A stretch of 64,000 nt of DNA, taken from assembly GCA_050084515.1 (NCBI GenBank), contig CM114271.1, positions 61,814,001 to 61,878,000 on the forward strand, given 5' to 3'. The notes under the pieces were generated by a model, which did not search any database, was not told the origin of the DNA, and saw only the letters and a program-made list of their open reading frames with translations. The DNA comes from Blasia pusilla. Lineage: Eukaryota > Marchantiophyta > Marchantiopsida > Blasiales. A program made the position numbers and the translations under genes. Positions 1 to 13,500 of the stretch are shown piece after piece; position 1 is the stretch's first letter, and every line of letters begins with the position of its first letter.

Positions 1-1351
1 ATGATGGACTGACGGACTGACGGACGGAAAGCCCCACGTCCGTGTATGTACGACGGATGGAAGGGACGAGGGTTTTCCCAAGTGCGGCTGATTTGCATGT
101 CATGTTATGTTATGTTTTATTTTATTTTTTCATTTCTCCCTTTTCATGAAATAATGATTTCGAATATTTCCTTCTATACTCGGGTGGGGAACTCTACGTG
201 GAAATTCTCTCTTTTTCATGTTCGGTTAGGGTACCTTGGCTAGTTATTTTCAACCAAAAATGCAACCTTTCACAAGTTCAAATCTCAACCCTAAAGGTTG
301 GGGCTTCCTTCAACTTGTGGATTGAGGAGTGCTATCCATATTTTATGATTTCCTTTGCTGCTAATGGGGTGAACCATTTCTTATGGACTTGAGAGGAGTT
401 CACCTAAATAAATTAACCTATGTTTGGATTGATTAGAAAATACGTGTGTATTATTAAGGGAAGATGATTGCTTGATTTATAAAATTCTTATGTTATTGAC
501 ACATGGCAATGAGATAACAAGAAAAATTTAGCCCTTCTCAAGACAAGATTTGTTTTATGAAATTTTGAGTAGCATGATACTTGATCTTGTGCATAACACA
601 CTATAAATTAGTAAACAAAGAGGTTGAGGTGTAGGGTTTCTTGCCATGTATTGCCTACTTTTATATGTTAAGTTTGTATCTCATTGGCCAGACGGCAAGG
701 GAAGGTTATTGAGAGCTTGTGACTTAAACTTAAATTGAGTGGTTTGAAAATTTTTAAATTAAAATTCAATCCATTTAAATGATAGTATTGGTGAGCTTTC
801 CATATCCTTCTAATGGTTGTCGCGATGAGGACCCAATTAAATCATCCGAAACAAGATTTTTTTTCACCTCATAATAGTCATAGGAAGCTGGTCACTTATT
901 TAGGCTTGAAATAGGAATTTTTATTTCTCCTCTTACAAGAAAAATTGTAATGAAGCATTTTTAAGCCATGACAACCTTGTGGATTTATCTTAAATCCATT
1001 GAATTTTGTAAAAAAATTGATATTGTGTAAAAGAAGAGAAAGAAAAAAATTGGTCTTTCTTAGCAGTAATTTTTTTTTGCCACAACCCCAAAGATACGCC
1101 GGCCCATGAACTCTTGCATGAAAGGATCTTGAACAAGTTTTGCTAAATCATTCTATTTCTTAACTGGCTAGCTGGATATGTGTATAAAAGATAGGTGTAG
1201 GTGGAAAGAACGAAAATTTCTTTCATGCGAAAGTAGCCAATTCACTTAAAAATTTCGATTCTAAACTGCAAGTTCTAGAACTTATAGTATAGAATCGGTA
1301 GATAAGGGCTTTCTATACTAGCTCCTCCTACATAGCAGGTATTAATTTGGC

Positions 1352-1388
1352 ATGCGAATATAATCACCCGTAGTGATTATATTCGCAT
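1352..1388. repeat. perfect 16-bp inverted repeat
   Basis: Bases 1352-1367 are the exact reverse complement of 1373-1388, with a 5-base spacer (1368-1372). The stem is AT-rich with GC ends. Nothing nearby shows a role; it may be the tip of a small foldback transposon. Confidence 0.85.
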
Positions 1389-3283
1389 AAAATAAATTAT
1401 CTGCATTGTAGTAAGAAATTCTACGATAACCTCTATTATTGTAACAAAGCCCCTCTTTGTGCCCATCTCGTTCATGAAATATAAGATTTTCAAGCACAAG
1501 TTTAACAAAGCACCTCCTCCTTTCACCTTGTTTCATCTCAACTCATCTCATGACTCATGGGACTCGTCTCATCCAAGCTTTGCAAGTAGGGAGCAAGTGA
1601 GCTCAAGTGGTGTGTAATGGTTTCTTCTTAGGTAACCTTGGGTGAGATGGAAAGGTCCAGCTTTTACGCATCGTGAGATCATAAGGTCCACCACTGCCAC
1701 GTAGCTCGGCTAGCGTGTGTGAGAGCGATACGAAGTCATCCCATCCAAGCGAAAAAGTAGCTCGAGCATGAGACCCAGCAGCTCAGCTTGGGTTGTAAAA
1801 GTTGGACCTTCTCATCCGAGTTGGTGTGTAAAAAGCTACACCGTCTCATCTCATATGAGCCGATGCAAAAAAGCTACACCTTTCAAGAGTAGTGCATGAT
1901 GTCCCAATGATGATATCTGCAGGGGGCCATGTGAAGCTTCCAAATCCCAGATTTCTCCCCCTCCCAAGCAGGAAAGAAAAAGAGAAAAAAGTGATAAAAT
2001 AAATAAATATATAAATATATATAGATATATAAAAGAAGAAAGAAGATATGGGGGTTTTGGAAGTGGGAGAGTGAGCTGGTAATGACCCGCATGTGAAAAG
2101 AAAGCCATGTGCTTGTGAAACCCTCATCTTGATCTTGGAATAGTAGTAGTAGTTATTTCCGGACATGTCTACGTAATAAGTGATCATCCTCTTCGCATAG
2201 ACATAAAGCTATGAACGTCAACAAGATCAAAACAAGAGCTTCTTCCCAAACGACTTCCCCACCCCCGTCCCCCCAAAAGGCCCTCTTTTTTTTGTCTTTA
2301 TTTCTTCTCTCTCACCGTCTCTCTTTATTTATACGAATGTCAGCCGCTTTCCAGATATGAAGAGTGGAACAGTGTTATTTTCCTTTGCTTTACAGTTCTT
2401 TTTTTTCTTTCTCCTTCTTTTATTGTTCATCTTATTTTATTCCCACATGCTATCCTTCCATGCATGAAATCCATGGGTTCTAGGCACTTTCCGAGAGCAA
2501 GAATAATGGTCATCCCCAGAAATAAGAAAAGAAAGTGGGAGAAGATGAGAGAACACAAATAATTTTCGTCCCCCAAACAAAGAAGATAATATAAACAAAA
2601 GTACGATGTTCATCCCTAAGCATAAAAAAGAATAAAATAAGAAGAAAAAAAAGGAGAAACGTAATGGAAAGGAAGAGAAGAAACAAAATGGATGAAGATA
2701 AGAGTAGTTTCGCTAATAAAATACAGTATATAAAAAAAGAAAGAAAGAAAAAAACAAACAAAACAGAAGAATAGAACATTAAAGAATGAGCGGATAAGTC
2801 GAGAGCCGCATTCTCCCAAGAGTTCGGGAGAATCCCCATCCTGTCCACGTGGCATTCGTTTCCCCTCCATTTCCGTCCTGACGTGGCACTTTGTCAAAAC
2901 CACAATACGGAGTTGTCTTAGAACCCCTACGTTGACTGACATTTTGTAGCTCTTGCATCCTCACGGTCCACTCCGTCCAATCTGGACGGTCGTTTTTGAG
3001 GTGTGAAAAGTTGCCTCCTTGTATGAAATATGACAGCCCATGCTACAAAAATACTCATCAAAGAAAAAATAATAAGGGTTTGAAGAGGAAATCACTTAGC
3101 CTAGGGAAGGATGAGAAAAATTGGTCAAGAAAGATTGTGTGTAGATAATAGCCATGAGGAAAGAAAGCACTTGAAAGAAAATTCTTAAAATTGAGTGGTA
3201 TCCTCGACGAAATAGGGCGTATCAAAGTGAGCCCTCGTAAAGAGTTTTGATGTTGTAAGAGTTTGCACGTGTGTTTTCTAACC

Positions 3284-3307
3284 TTTTTTTTTTTTTTTTT
3301 TTTTTTT
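3284..3307. repeat. poly-T run
   Basis: An uninterrupted run of about 24 T. Read on the minus strand it is a poly-A, which could mark the tail of an old retroposed copy, but no retroposon body was recognised next to it. Confidence 0.8.
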
Positions 3308-4376
3308 GGAAATAAACTTGGAGAATTGGAAAGGGGACGGAGTCCTCGTTCCATAGGTCATGGAAATATGTAGCGACCCAACCCAACACATGGTACCTTA
3401 GGAGGAAACACTTATTGGTTTTGTCCGATTTTGTGACAAAAAATCATAGTGAGCATAGCCCCTAGTTCAGATGCCCTAATTGATCTATGTCAATGCAAGG
3501 AGGAGAAGTAACACGCATGGGAATGAGAAGATCGTATTTAAGAAGACATTGTAGAAATTGACAAGAAAGAAATAAGAGGGGTTTGAAGAGAACAACATTG
3601 TGCCTCAAGGAAGTGAGAAAACTCACAAGAACTTGTGAAAAATAAAAGAGAATTAATAAGAGGGATTCGTGAAGTCTAGCATTATCAAGGTCATGATTGA
3701 CTGATGCAAATTCATGGGGTACCCAAGTAGATGAACAAGTGACATGAGAAGGAAACGAATGAAAGAATCTTTTAAGGAAACAAATAAAAGATTTCTTGGA
3801 ATCATCCACCTGTAAGGAATCCCCTAAGATCTAGAGGAGACGTTTATGGGAATCTAATCGGAGATTTAGGAATTAAATATTGGTCACCTCCACACTTAAT
3901 CTCTTTTGGTTTGGATCCATTTTGAGAGATCTCTTCAAGAAACAATATATTTGTAGGAATCTGATTTGGGATTCAATCATTAAACCCTACTTATGTCCAC
4001 ACTTTGTCTCCTTTTGTTTGGATCTATTAGACCCGAGACATTTTTCTTCCACAAGCAGGAATCTAATTTGGGATATAGCCATTGAGCCCTAGTAACATCC
4101 ATTTGTTTTGGCTTTGACCCATTAGAACAATGAAGGGAGATAAAACACCATAATCTAGAATCATAGCTTTCTTGAAAATTGGTTTTGGATCATTGGTTGA
4201 AATGAAATCTTTGCCTTTCCAAGGATCTACACGATGCATGGACTCATGGCTTCTATTGTGATGCATCTTGTCATGCACACAATTTTAGATGTGTCCAAAG
4301 CTTAGGGGGTGCATACTATGGTAATGTGATATGATTCTTTTTGTGCTTCCAAGGGCATTTTTAATATTCCATACTA

Positions 4377-4640
4377 TTAGGTACTCGTGCTATGCGCGAG
4401 ATGGTTAAATGATGGGTTATTCGAATTTATCCTTCTTAACTCCAATAATTGATGTCAAACTTATCTGTGATACTCCAAACTGAAAACCCTGACTTCATTG
4501 AATTCAGAACTTGACTAACTTATGAATTCAATGAAAGACACATGTGAAGATGTGAGTGGCTAACCAGTGTGCGGTCTTGACGACGGGTGGAGAAGAAAGT
4601 AATTAACACATATGTTCATAAGACACGTGGATAATATAGA
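4377..4640 (-). mobile_element. short non-autonomous Helitron relic
   Basis: Read on the minus strand the element starts TCTATATTATCC at 4640 and ends CTAA at 4377. A near-perfect terminal hairpin lies at 4384-4400 (7-bp arms, 3-base loop, one mismatch). The flanking bases are A (4376) and T (4641), the AT target expected of Helitrons. The 5' end resembles the TCTATATTATTAAAAGAG end of the copy at 41390-42543. It has no coding capacity. The short hairpin-to-end distance and the mismatch make it an older, less certain copy. Confidence 0.6.
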
Positions 4641-7573
4641 TGGCCAGGGAAAAAAAGGACCAGCATTTGTAGAGGCCGTAATAAGTTCGCATGTAATAAA
4701 AAAGAATTTGAAAATCAAAAGAACACTCTTCAATAATGATATATAGATAAGGAGAGGGAACCATTACACCAACTAAAGTCCGGTTTTTATTTCACTCAAA
4801 ATCCAGATCGTTTTGAGAGGGCTGTGGAATGGGGGGGGGGGGTATTTGAAACCACACCGGAGCTTGAGAGCTCTCAAGGGGTGAAGCCCGGTTCTTTCTT
4901 CCCACCTCTATGAGTGAGTTCAATGAAGGAACTCCCATTCGAGAGCTCCCGCAGGCAATGGGAGCTTCATTCGGAAACCCTCCTAACCCAACAGCAGGGA
5001 AAGCTGATGAACCCCAATAAATACCCATAGTAGAAAACCCATCATAAAAACAAAGGACGGGGACTCAAGTGTACCCAAAGGCCACAACCGGCCTCGCAAA
5101 AGAAGAGGGCATTCCAGGGTCTCCCGACGACTCAAGCTATAGCTGTGCTGGGCTAGCTTGATGGGATGTGATGGGATCTACAGCTTTGAAACCACCAGCA
5201 GCGGCGGACTCCAGAATCGAGGTCGGCTCGTCTCAAAAAGCTGAAGAACATCAGACCCACGTTGCTAACGCGAGATTGAGCTAGCTACATGAGAGAGCTA
5301 CTCCCGAATCCAGAATCACCGCCTGCCGTGCGCCATGGATGGCAGCTCGCCTAGGAAACCTCCCAAGAGAAAGAAAGGTTTCCGTTTGCACATTTTCTGT
5401 TTTGAGAAGTAGGGTTCTCTCTGCCCAAACCAAATCCACCGCATCGCACAGCACAGCACCCCACCCTCGACATGGAACTGCAATCACCTCAGTCCGTGCA
5501 CGCATCCCCAGTCCGGCGAGGCGTTAGGATCCAGTAGCATCTGCGATCCGGTTTCCCAACGAGAAACACACACCTGGAAAAAGTACGCAGGACCACCCCA
5601 TGATTCCTCCTCACGGCTGCATGCCTGCGAGTGGAGATGGGGCACACTCGACCTGGCAGAGGAGGGACGAGGAGTTGGGTGGCGACTCTGGCGAGTGAGT
5701 GAGTGCGTGCAGGCAGGCAGAGGGGAGGGGAGGGGAGGAGGGGAGACGAAAGAAGAGTGGGATTGCATCAATCCGGCATCAATTCCATTCCTCTCAAAGC
5801 TCGTGTGTCTGAGGAGGAGGTGGTGGTGGTGGTGTGGTACCACTTACTGGAAGGCTGGCTGTACGAAGGGTGGCACTCGCATGTGTGTGCCATTAATGAG
5901 GCTCATGAACGGAGCCACTGGGCAGTGCGCATTAAGACAAAAGTGTGCGAGGGCCGCATTCCGTGTCACCGCCTGCAGGAGCTGTTCCACTGCTGCCCCA
6001 TGTGTCGCGAATTCCGATCTGGCCTTCATTCATTCATCCTTTTCCCTTGGTCTTGTGCTCGAAGCCCTGGGGGTTAGTACTTTAGGGTCTTCGCTCTGTG
6101 CGCGATGGGATGAGATGCTTCTTTCAGAGCAAGTGCTGCAGGATCTGTGAAATCCAGAGTGTGCACGTGGGGAGACGAACCGGTGTCACTGTAGAGGTTT
6201 GTCTGAATAGAGACGTTAAGAGCCATTGGGCTTCAAAATTAGGTGGGAAGCTCTTACTAGATGGATGGGAAGCAGCTCTTCCTGTCACACTTTGGAAGTG
6301 CGTTTAGAGATTTCAGATGAAGGTGGATAGTCCGATGGGAGAAAGGCCCGGGCGACTCATTTGAAACCTGTCTACTCGATCCTCCATACATTCTCGCCAT
6401 GCTGCTGTCGTTAAATGTGTTAGGGGAGGGCACTCTTTCAGACCTAATAACCAGAGCTCCATCACGAACCATTTTGTAGCTGTGAATTTGACATGGTCTC
6501 TCATACATGACTCTTGGAAGTTCAGAATTAGAACCAAGAAGCCATAGACCGTCGTCTTTGCCAATCAGAACCAGACGAGTGGTTACAACATCACAATACA
6601 TTGCGTGTTGATGATAGTTTCAATCCTGTGCAAGAGTATATAGATAGTGGGTCACAAGAGCCCTTCACGTTCCAATTGAATATGACTCAATTTTTTTGTA
6701 GTTACATGGCACGTGACCTTGGTGTTGCCCTTCAAAAGAAGATGCACGTAATCTATATACCTTAACAGGCCATCCTCTCTGGGAAGATTAAAGGTCTCCT
6801 GATATGCTACTACTTTCTTGTGCTCCCGCTTGTGCCCGGAGGTATAACATTGCCTACGAGATTGACACTGTTGCAAACCGAGAATCCAACCTGGGATCAT
6901 CCAGTAGGTAGGCGGTTCCTGGCACAATGAGATGAGAAAAACGGGACCCCAAATATGCAGTCAAATTACTTGTACATGAGTTCCGCATTGCAGGGCCTTC
7001 ATGACCCACACTCCGTGAATCCTGGCCCCATCATCCACTTTTTCTGATCCTATCAAGTGACTTTGCTCAATCTAGGGGTCCGCTAGTGGTAGATACGTTG
7101 TCTGATGGGCAAGCAAGGCAAAACAATAGCTCTACATAATCAAGTGTTGAGAGGTTCTGCTTACCATGTGCAGATTGTGGAAGATAATGAGGTCAAAATG
7201 TCTCCAACAGAACTCATGCACAGTGGCACTTTCACAGCTTATCTATGATACCAGATTAATCCACTCCACCCCACAGGTAGAAGGCTCTTCATGCTGCCTG
7301 TCCATCAATTCAAGAAGACTTCCAATATTTGTCATTCGATCCTGGGCCTGCCGTGAATAACCTTAGCTTCAGTTGGATACAGAAACTGATCCTTGTGAGG
7401 CGCCCCACGGAGCACCAATATACAGAGGAGACTAAGTCTCCTCCATAGTGATCATATGAGTCACTTTCCTTCCTCACTAGTGAGTTACGTCTCCAGAGCT
7501 GGGCCCGGTCTATACGTATGGGCATCTGCAAGCTGGCCCATTGTAGGTGTCTCTGATAGTTCACACCTTGGTC
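4641..7573. other. spacer with GC-richer part, no supported gene
   Basis: Roughly 4800-6150 is richer in G and C than its surroundings and holds several overlapping open frames on both strands (up to 151 codons). They are rich in Arg, Ser, Pro and His and match no family I know. This could be a promoter or CpG-rich remnant, or an untranslated first exon. The part just below 7574 lies downstream of the UTP13 stop codon and probably includes its 3' untranslated region. A G run lies near 4830-4842. Confidence 0.45.
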
Positions 7574-10500
7574 CTAAGCTTTCTGCTTCTTTTTCTTCTT
7601 GTGCACATCTGGAACAACATCCACATCTTCTATCCTGGACTTAACGAATTCCTTCATGTTAGATATCATGTCCAGCTGTGCATCCACCTCCTCCAGCATT
7701 CTGTTTCTCTTGGACTTTTGCGTTGCATTCTGCACACTGAGGGACTCGATCTCAGGATCAGCTCTTTCCTCGAGCTTGCTCCCATCAGATTGACCATTCT
7801 CAAGTGAAATTTGAACCCTGGAATCCTCCGCAGGAACTACAGTTGATTGTGAAGTAACTGTAGGTCCGTTGCTCAAAAACCTCCTGTCCTCAGTGGGTAA
7901 GAGAGAGGACATTGAAGATAAAATGAAATCCAATAAAAACGTGCTTCTGCTAAGCCTGTCAATTCTACTAAAATGCCGTTGTGTATACGGAATAATTCCT
8001 TCTAGAAGTTCACGAATACCAGGAACCTGCACATATGAAACCACCCCAACATTGTCAGTACAACAGTTGTTCCATCCTCAGAAACTTGCAATTGAAGGGA
8101 CTTCGAATTCGTTATCAAACATCAAGAGGCCAATTTCCGGTCAGGCCCACCATGAAACCTCAACCAATGAACACAAAGTCCCCTTGAGGGGAAAGACTGT
8201 TCCTGCCCCAACAAAAAATGAGGATACACTCACCAAGCAGGCTGGAATTGAGGATGAGAGCTATGGATGCATCTCCCAAAATACAGACCCCATGCGTTTT
8301 GCCAAAATTTCCAGATCTAGAGAGGATCTTTCTTAACAAATTCTGAGAAGAATAGTCCCAACAGTACTTGAAACTTGTACCCAGGTGGTTACTGAAAATC
8401 ATGAACTAGGGATACAGTTGTATTCTTACGTGGTAGATTATTAGTTTGGAAGTAAGCACCACTCATCACCAGTGTGTTTATCTGAGTAGGGACCTTAAGA
8501 ATGATGTTTTGAATTTATGATGCAGGAATGCCTGTTAAACGAATAAGGAAAAGAAATGATGGTCAGTTGGCATAGCTCAGCAGATGAAATCTCTCATACC
8601 TTGATGATGTCTGTTGGAGGAACAACTTGGAGCATGCTGAACATCACACGCTGGGCCACATGACAAAACTTTGACTTTGAATTCCAATCACGAACATACT
8701 CTAGGAGAAGACGAAGATGCTCCTTTCCCAATGCCCTCAGAATGGTTTGCATCTCTTCACCAGCTCCATCATTTCTGCGAATTAGACATGTGCTGATATT
8801 TAGTAACAGAATTTGGTAACACTGCAAGCCACAGGCCCAGGTTACTTTAAATACTTTTGGAAAATGCGTAGAATCTTGGCCCTCAATGGAAATTGAAGGT
8901 CGAGTTTGACTTTAAGGACGTGGAATAGTTGAAAATATCTGTGTTGTCAAACAACCAAAAGCCTATGCTCAGATCAAACTTGCAAGCAAGAATCACTGCC
9001 TCCTAATAAGAAAGAGCCAATCTGTTTTGCTGATATGTATACTACTACTGTTTATTGCAACTACTATCCAAAATCATCTTCCAATAGTTATGTTGGTTTT
9101 GGTCGCACCTGAAGACATCTTCAAAAACACCTAGAAGTTTGAAGGGCCTCTTCAGTTCAAAAGCCAGCTGTACAGCTTTCACATAATCTGTGTCTTTGAG
9201 AGCATTTGCTAGGTCCTGATCTTTAAGAGCTTCCTCTTCCTGCATCATGATTCCATACCAACACGGAAATCAAGACTACATTCTTTTACACCACAAGGGG
9301 GCCACTCACCCAATTAAACCACACATTATCATATCAGCAACACAGACAAGAGACCCCAACAAAAATCCCTAAATCCATAACAGAATACAGGCAGGTGAAT
9401 TGGCAGAAGGTGCACCGAAACTTTCCACAAACCTCTTGTCTGAAAGCTTCATCTTCATCTGCAGCCGTGCAATCAGTCCAAAGATTCACCAAAGAATCTG
9501 CACCCCCAGTTGCTATTCTTTCTTCATTCGCACTTACAGTTAGAGCCCAGATCTGTTGAAAGAGGTGAGCACACCACATGACATGAGTACTTCCTGGGTG
9601 AGAATTCATCTGGACTTTTTGATCTACTGTGAACTGCTCACAGTAAGAAATCATGAAGAGTTTTGAGTGAATTTTAAAATGTTGGTTCTCAACTCCTGAT
9701 GTCGCTAAAATAGTGTAAAACGTTTACTAAAAAGTTTGAATGAAAAGTGGTAGGTAACTTAGCGCATTCCAATAGATAGGACTGTTGAAGCATCCACAAA
9801 GAATATGATCTAAGCAAGCTGTAGACAGTAAAGAATCCGACCAATCAAAACAGATGATCCAAACCAGCAGAGTGCTACTTGAGTCAAATGAAGACTGGCA
9901 AGGAAATAATCTTGAGATGACAATGAAGCATATCAGCAACCTATCACCAAAGCAACAACTTCCAACCTTGTCCTCATGGTGATCAAAAGTATTGCTGCAT
10001 TCACCACTCTTGATTGTCCACAGCTTCACTAATCCATCCGCTCCTGTAGATTGAAATGCCACATTTTGATAAAAATACAAGGACACACTGCAATCTCAAC
10101 TTTTCCTCCCAGTTGTCTCATTGATCTTTTATATCTCCTTTTAAAACTGCTAGAAAGGAATTCCTGTTCTCTGTTGACTTAGCTGCCCAGATGAACATCA
10201 CAAACTATGGGCCCAAACATCTACATCCACCTACTCTTAAGGAAGTCATTAGTCAGCCACACTTTAGCTTACCAGCTGAAACAATCTGTGTTCCCCTTGT
10301 GATAAAACAAACTTTTAGGACACTGGCAGTGTGACCCTCAAACGTCTTGAGGCAGGAACCATCACCAAGCGCCCATATTCGGATGGTTTTGTCACCTGAG
10401 CCAGTCATTATACATTGATCTACAGGAGAGAACTCTACACTCCACACACCCCGTTTGTGACCACTAAGAGTGATGACAGGGGTAAGTTCAGGGAGTTTCC

Positions 10501-13500
10501 ACACACGGGCAGTGCGATCCTGAGGCGAGGACACACAAAGAATCAGCCGAGACACACAGGATAAAGTACAGGATTCCATTCTTCAGGCAAGTATATAATG
10601 AATAAGGCACATTAATCTGTAAGCACAAACTTATAGTCGCTCACAACCAAGCTGCACTACCATATCTTAGCCCATCTACTGCAAGGTAAAGTTGTAAAAT
10701 AGAGTACCTAGTGGCATTAGGAACACATCCAAAGACATCCACAAAAGTTCTTGCAGCAAACCTGAGAAGCACTGCAGACAAGACTGTCATTGGGAGCCAC
10801 TGCAAGAGCATTTATGTCTTTCTCATGAGCAGCTACCACTGCCCGTGAGGACAACTGCACAGGTGAGCCATCCTTGCTTTCAACACCTTCAATATTCCAT
10901 AGCTTGAGGGTACGATCACTGAAAAACAGAATTGTGATCAGCACACTGTAAACTGTTGGAGAATAAATGAATTAATAATGATCTTGATCTCCTCTCAAAA
11001 TATCTTCCTTAGCCTGTACTGTTCAGAAAATCGACAATTGGCCTAAATGGTGAATGGATCATCAAGACACATGGGAACAGGTGCTGAATCTTCAACAGAA
11101 AGGCGGATAGTGGAATTCAGGACACCATGAGCTATCCTGACTTTGCCCAGTAGATCCCAGATCATAAGAGAGATGAAGTGAAGAGAAGCCCAAGTGGCCG
11201 AAGTCTTCCCTTCAGAAATTGGAGTAGTATGCTACAACCTACATACCTCTTAATCTTTTAACAATCTAAAATTTAAGGTCCTGTGACACGCGCAATTCAT
11301 CCTGCCAAGTCCATCTCTTTAAGACAAAATTTCATCTCACAAATCACAGCAAGAAAACATTCGCCACATCACGCTATCATCACATGGCAATACACTACCT
11401 TCATGGATGTTCCACACATACCTGCTACCACTCACAAAGAAGTTTCTCCGCTTTTTTGAGAAAGCAACTGCACCAACTGCTGACATATGTCCTGCAGCTA
11501 AGCCAATGCACGTTGCACTGGCAACATCCCACAAGCGTACCTGTAGGTAAAAGTTTTCAATGTGTCATGATGTACTTACTTAACTGAATCACTTCCCCCT
11601 AAATCATGATAACTTCCAGGACAAACTGACAAAACTATTCCTCCACAAGTTTTCACCAGGCCACTTGTTCAACTTGTAGGATTTAGTTTGTCAAAGCAGA
11701 ACAAGTTGCCCACCAAACCTGTCTTTTCATGTTATGTACAATTTCATAAGTGTATCCTCTGGCTGAACATACTTAATTCGATGTAACGTAGTTGAAAAGC
11801 TCAAAGGCTGGAAAGAGTCAGAGCTTCAAACAGCTGAGATCATGAAAGCGGGACGTACCGTATGGTCTTTTGCCGATGAAATTAATAGAGATTGTCCACA
11901 GGTATTCACACAAGCATCAAGACACAATACAATGTCTGTATGCCCAACTAACTCATGCAGGCAAGCCATGGTTTCCATATCATACACTCGAACCTGTGGG
12001 AACCATACAGAAGCGTAAGGTAAAGTAGAACTCACACTGGGACAGCTCACCTCAGTCACATATCCACAATCGAAGACACTATGAACTCGGACAAAAACAT
12101 TACTTGAAACCCCCAAATTACAGAAAGTGATCCAATCAATACTGTTCCTTAGCCTTCCCAACTACGTATAATATTCTCTTTTACTCAAGTGATCAGGAAG
12201 CCTCACTATTGATAATATAATCAAGAGAAGGCTAAATCAAGACAACTTCTTGCTAATGAGACCCCACCTACCCATCCATGCAGCACCATTTCCATTCCAC
12301 AAACAAGGTTTCTGCATGCTATGCATCCAGGAATAATGGATGACCTGAATCTTATAGTGTTAAGCACCCCAGTCTGTTTTTGAACTGGGTTTAAAACTTG
12401 TAGTTGCTGCCCATCTCCAATTCTCCAGCTCATTAACCACAACAGGTGTGTGTCGCCAAAAGATTCTGAGTAACCCTCATAAATACTATGGCATGACAAA
12501 GAGTACCAACACACCAGGCGAGAATTTCAGCAATGTTTGAAATTTCCTTGCCTGTTCAAGATTAGTTGCTACAGCAAGCTGCCTCGCATCGGATCCAACA
12601 AACTTCAAGTCAATAATCTCCTCATTATAGCCTATCAGGCGTTTAGAAACCTTCAGGTCTATTTCACCATCCTCCCCAGTCACTGATTCATAGAAAACGA
12701 GACATTGGTCTGCTGTGACACACATGATCCGTCCATCAGGCACTATCAACGTTGCATGTGTGATTCCTCCTTTAGAATCTTCTTTCTGAATACTACTCTT
12801 TGCAGCTGATGCTTTTTGTTTGTAGAGGCACACAGCCCTGTGAACAAAGTCAACAAAGTCCAAGGAGCACATAAAAGCCCAATCAGAAAAGAAAATGAGA
12901 GCATGACCAACTACTTGGTATAACAACCAGCATACATGAGGTGACACGACTCCCAAAGTTCACATATTACATTCGCATCAGATAATGATTATAGTAAGAA
13001 ATATATGAATGTAAAATGTTTGGACCAGAACCCTCCGAGGTAATTCTTGATCAGGAATAGCTCAGGAATGTCATGCCAACTGGAGAGAAAATAGGATGAT
13101 TCTTGGAACTGGCGCTTACCCCTCAGAATTCCATACACGAATGACTCCTAATTCTCCAACAGTGAGAAAACGAACTCCAGCACCATCACTCTTCTTAGAT
13201 TTCTTCGCCCTATCATTGGCAGAAGATTCGGTCACAGTACTGCCAGGCAAGTCGCAACCATCAGGAACAACACACACAGCCTCTAGCGCTTCATAAACAG
13301 GAACTGTTGTTTGAAGGCTGTAATCTCTCAAGTTCCAAATGTTCACCACCTACAGGAGTCACATTTAAGGTCCTCAATGGTATTAGCTCAGATAAAAAAT
13401 AGGGGATCTCCACCAAATTTTTAGCATAAGTCTAGGATTGAGTGTAAACAGGTTATGAAATCCAGCTAGAACCATATTAATGAAAATAAAGTGGTACCTT

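Larger units (their letters stand above)
1..4376. other. AT-rich spacer, no gene recognised
   Basis: No reading frame here resembles a known protein. The open frames are short and low in complexity, for example a Phe/Ile/Tyr-rich minus-strand frame near 1850-2190 that comes from AT-rich repeats. The stretch holds a perfect 16-bp hairpin at 1352-1388 and a T run at 3284-3307. I see no RNA gene. Regulatory sites could be missed. Confidence 0.6.

Noticed and set aside
3880-4278. Short repeated phrases near AGGAATCTAATTTGGGAT as a tandem array
   Set aside because: Only two or three loose partial matches are present and no period could be fixed.
5484-6150. Overlapping open frames of 119-151 codons on both strands as possible genes
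   Set aside because: They are mirror frames of a G/C-rich stretch with low-complexity Pro/Ser/His/Arg content, and no domain or splice pattern supports them.
7456-8336. Plus-strand open frames opposite the last UTP13 exon
   Set aside because: They are antisense shadows of the conserved UTP13 C-terminal exon, which has clear family similarity on the minus strand.
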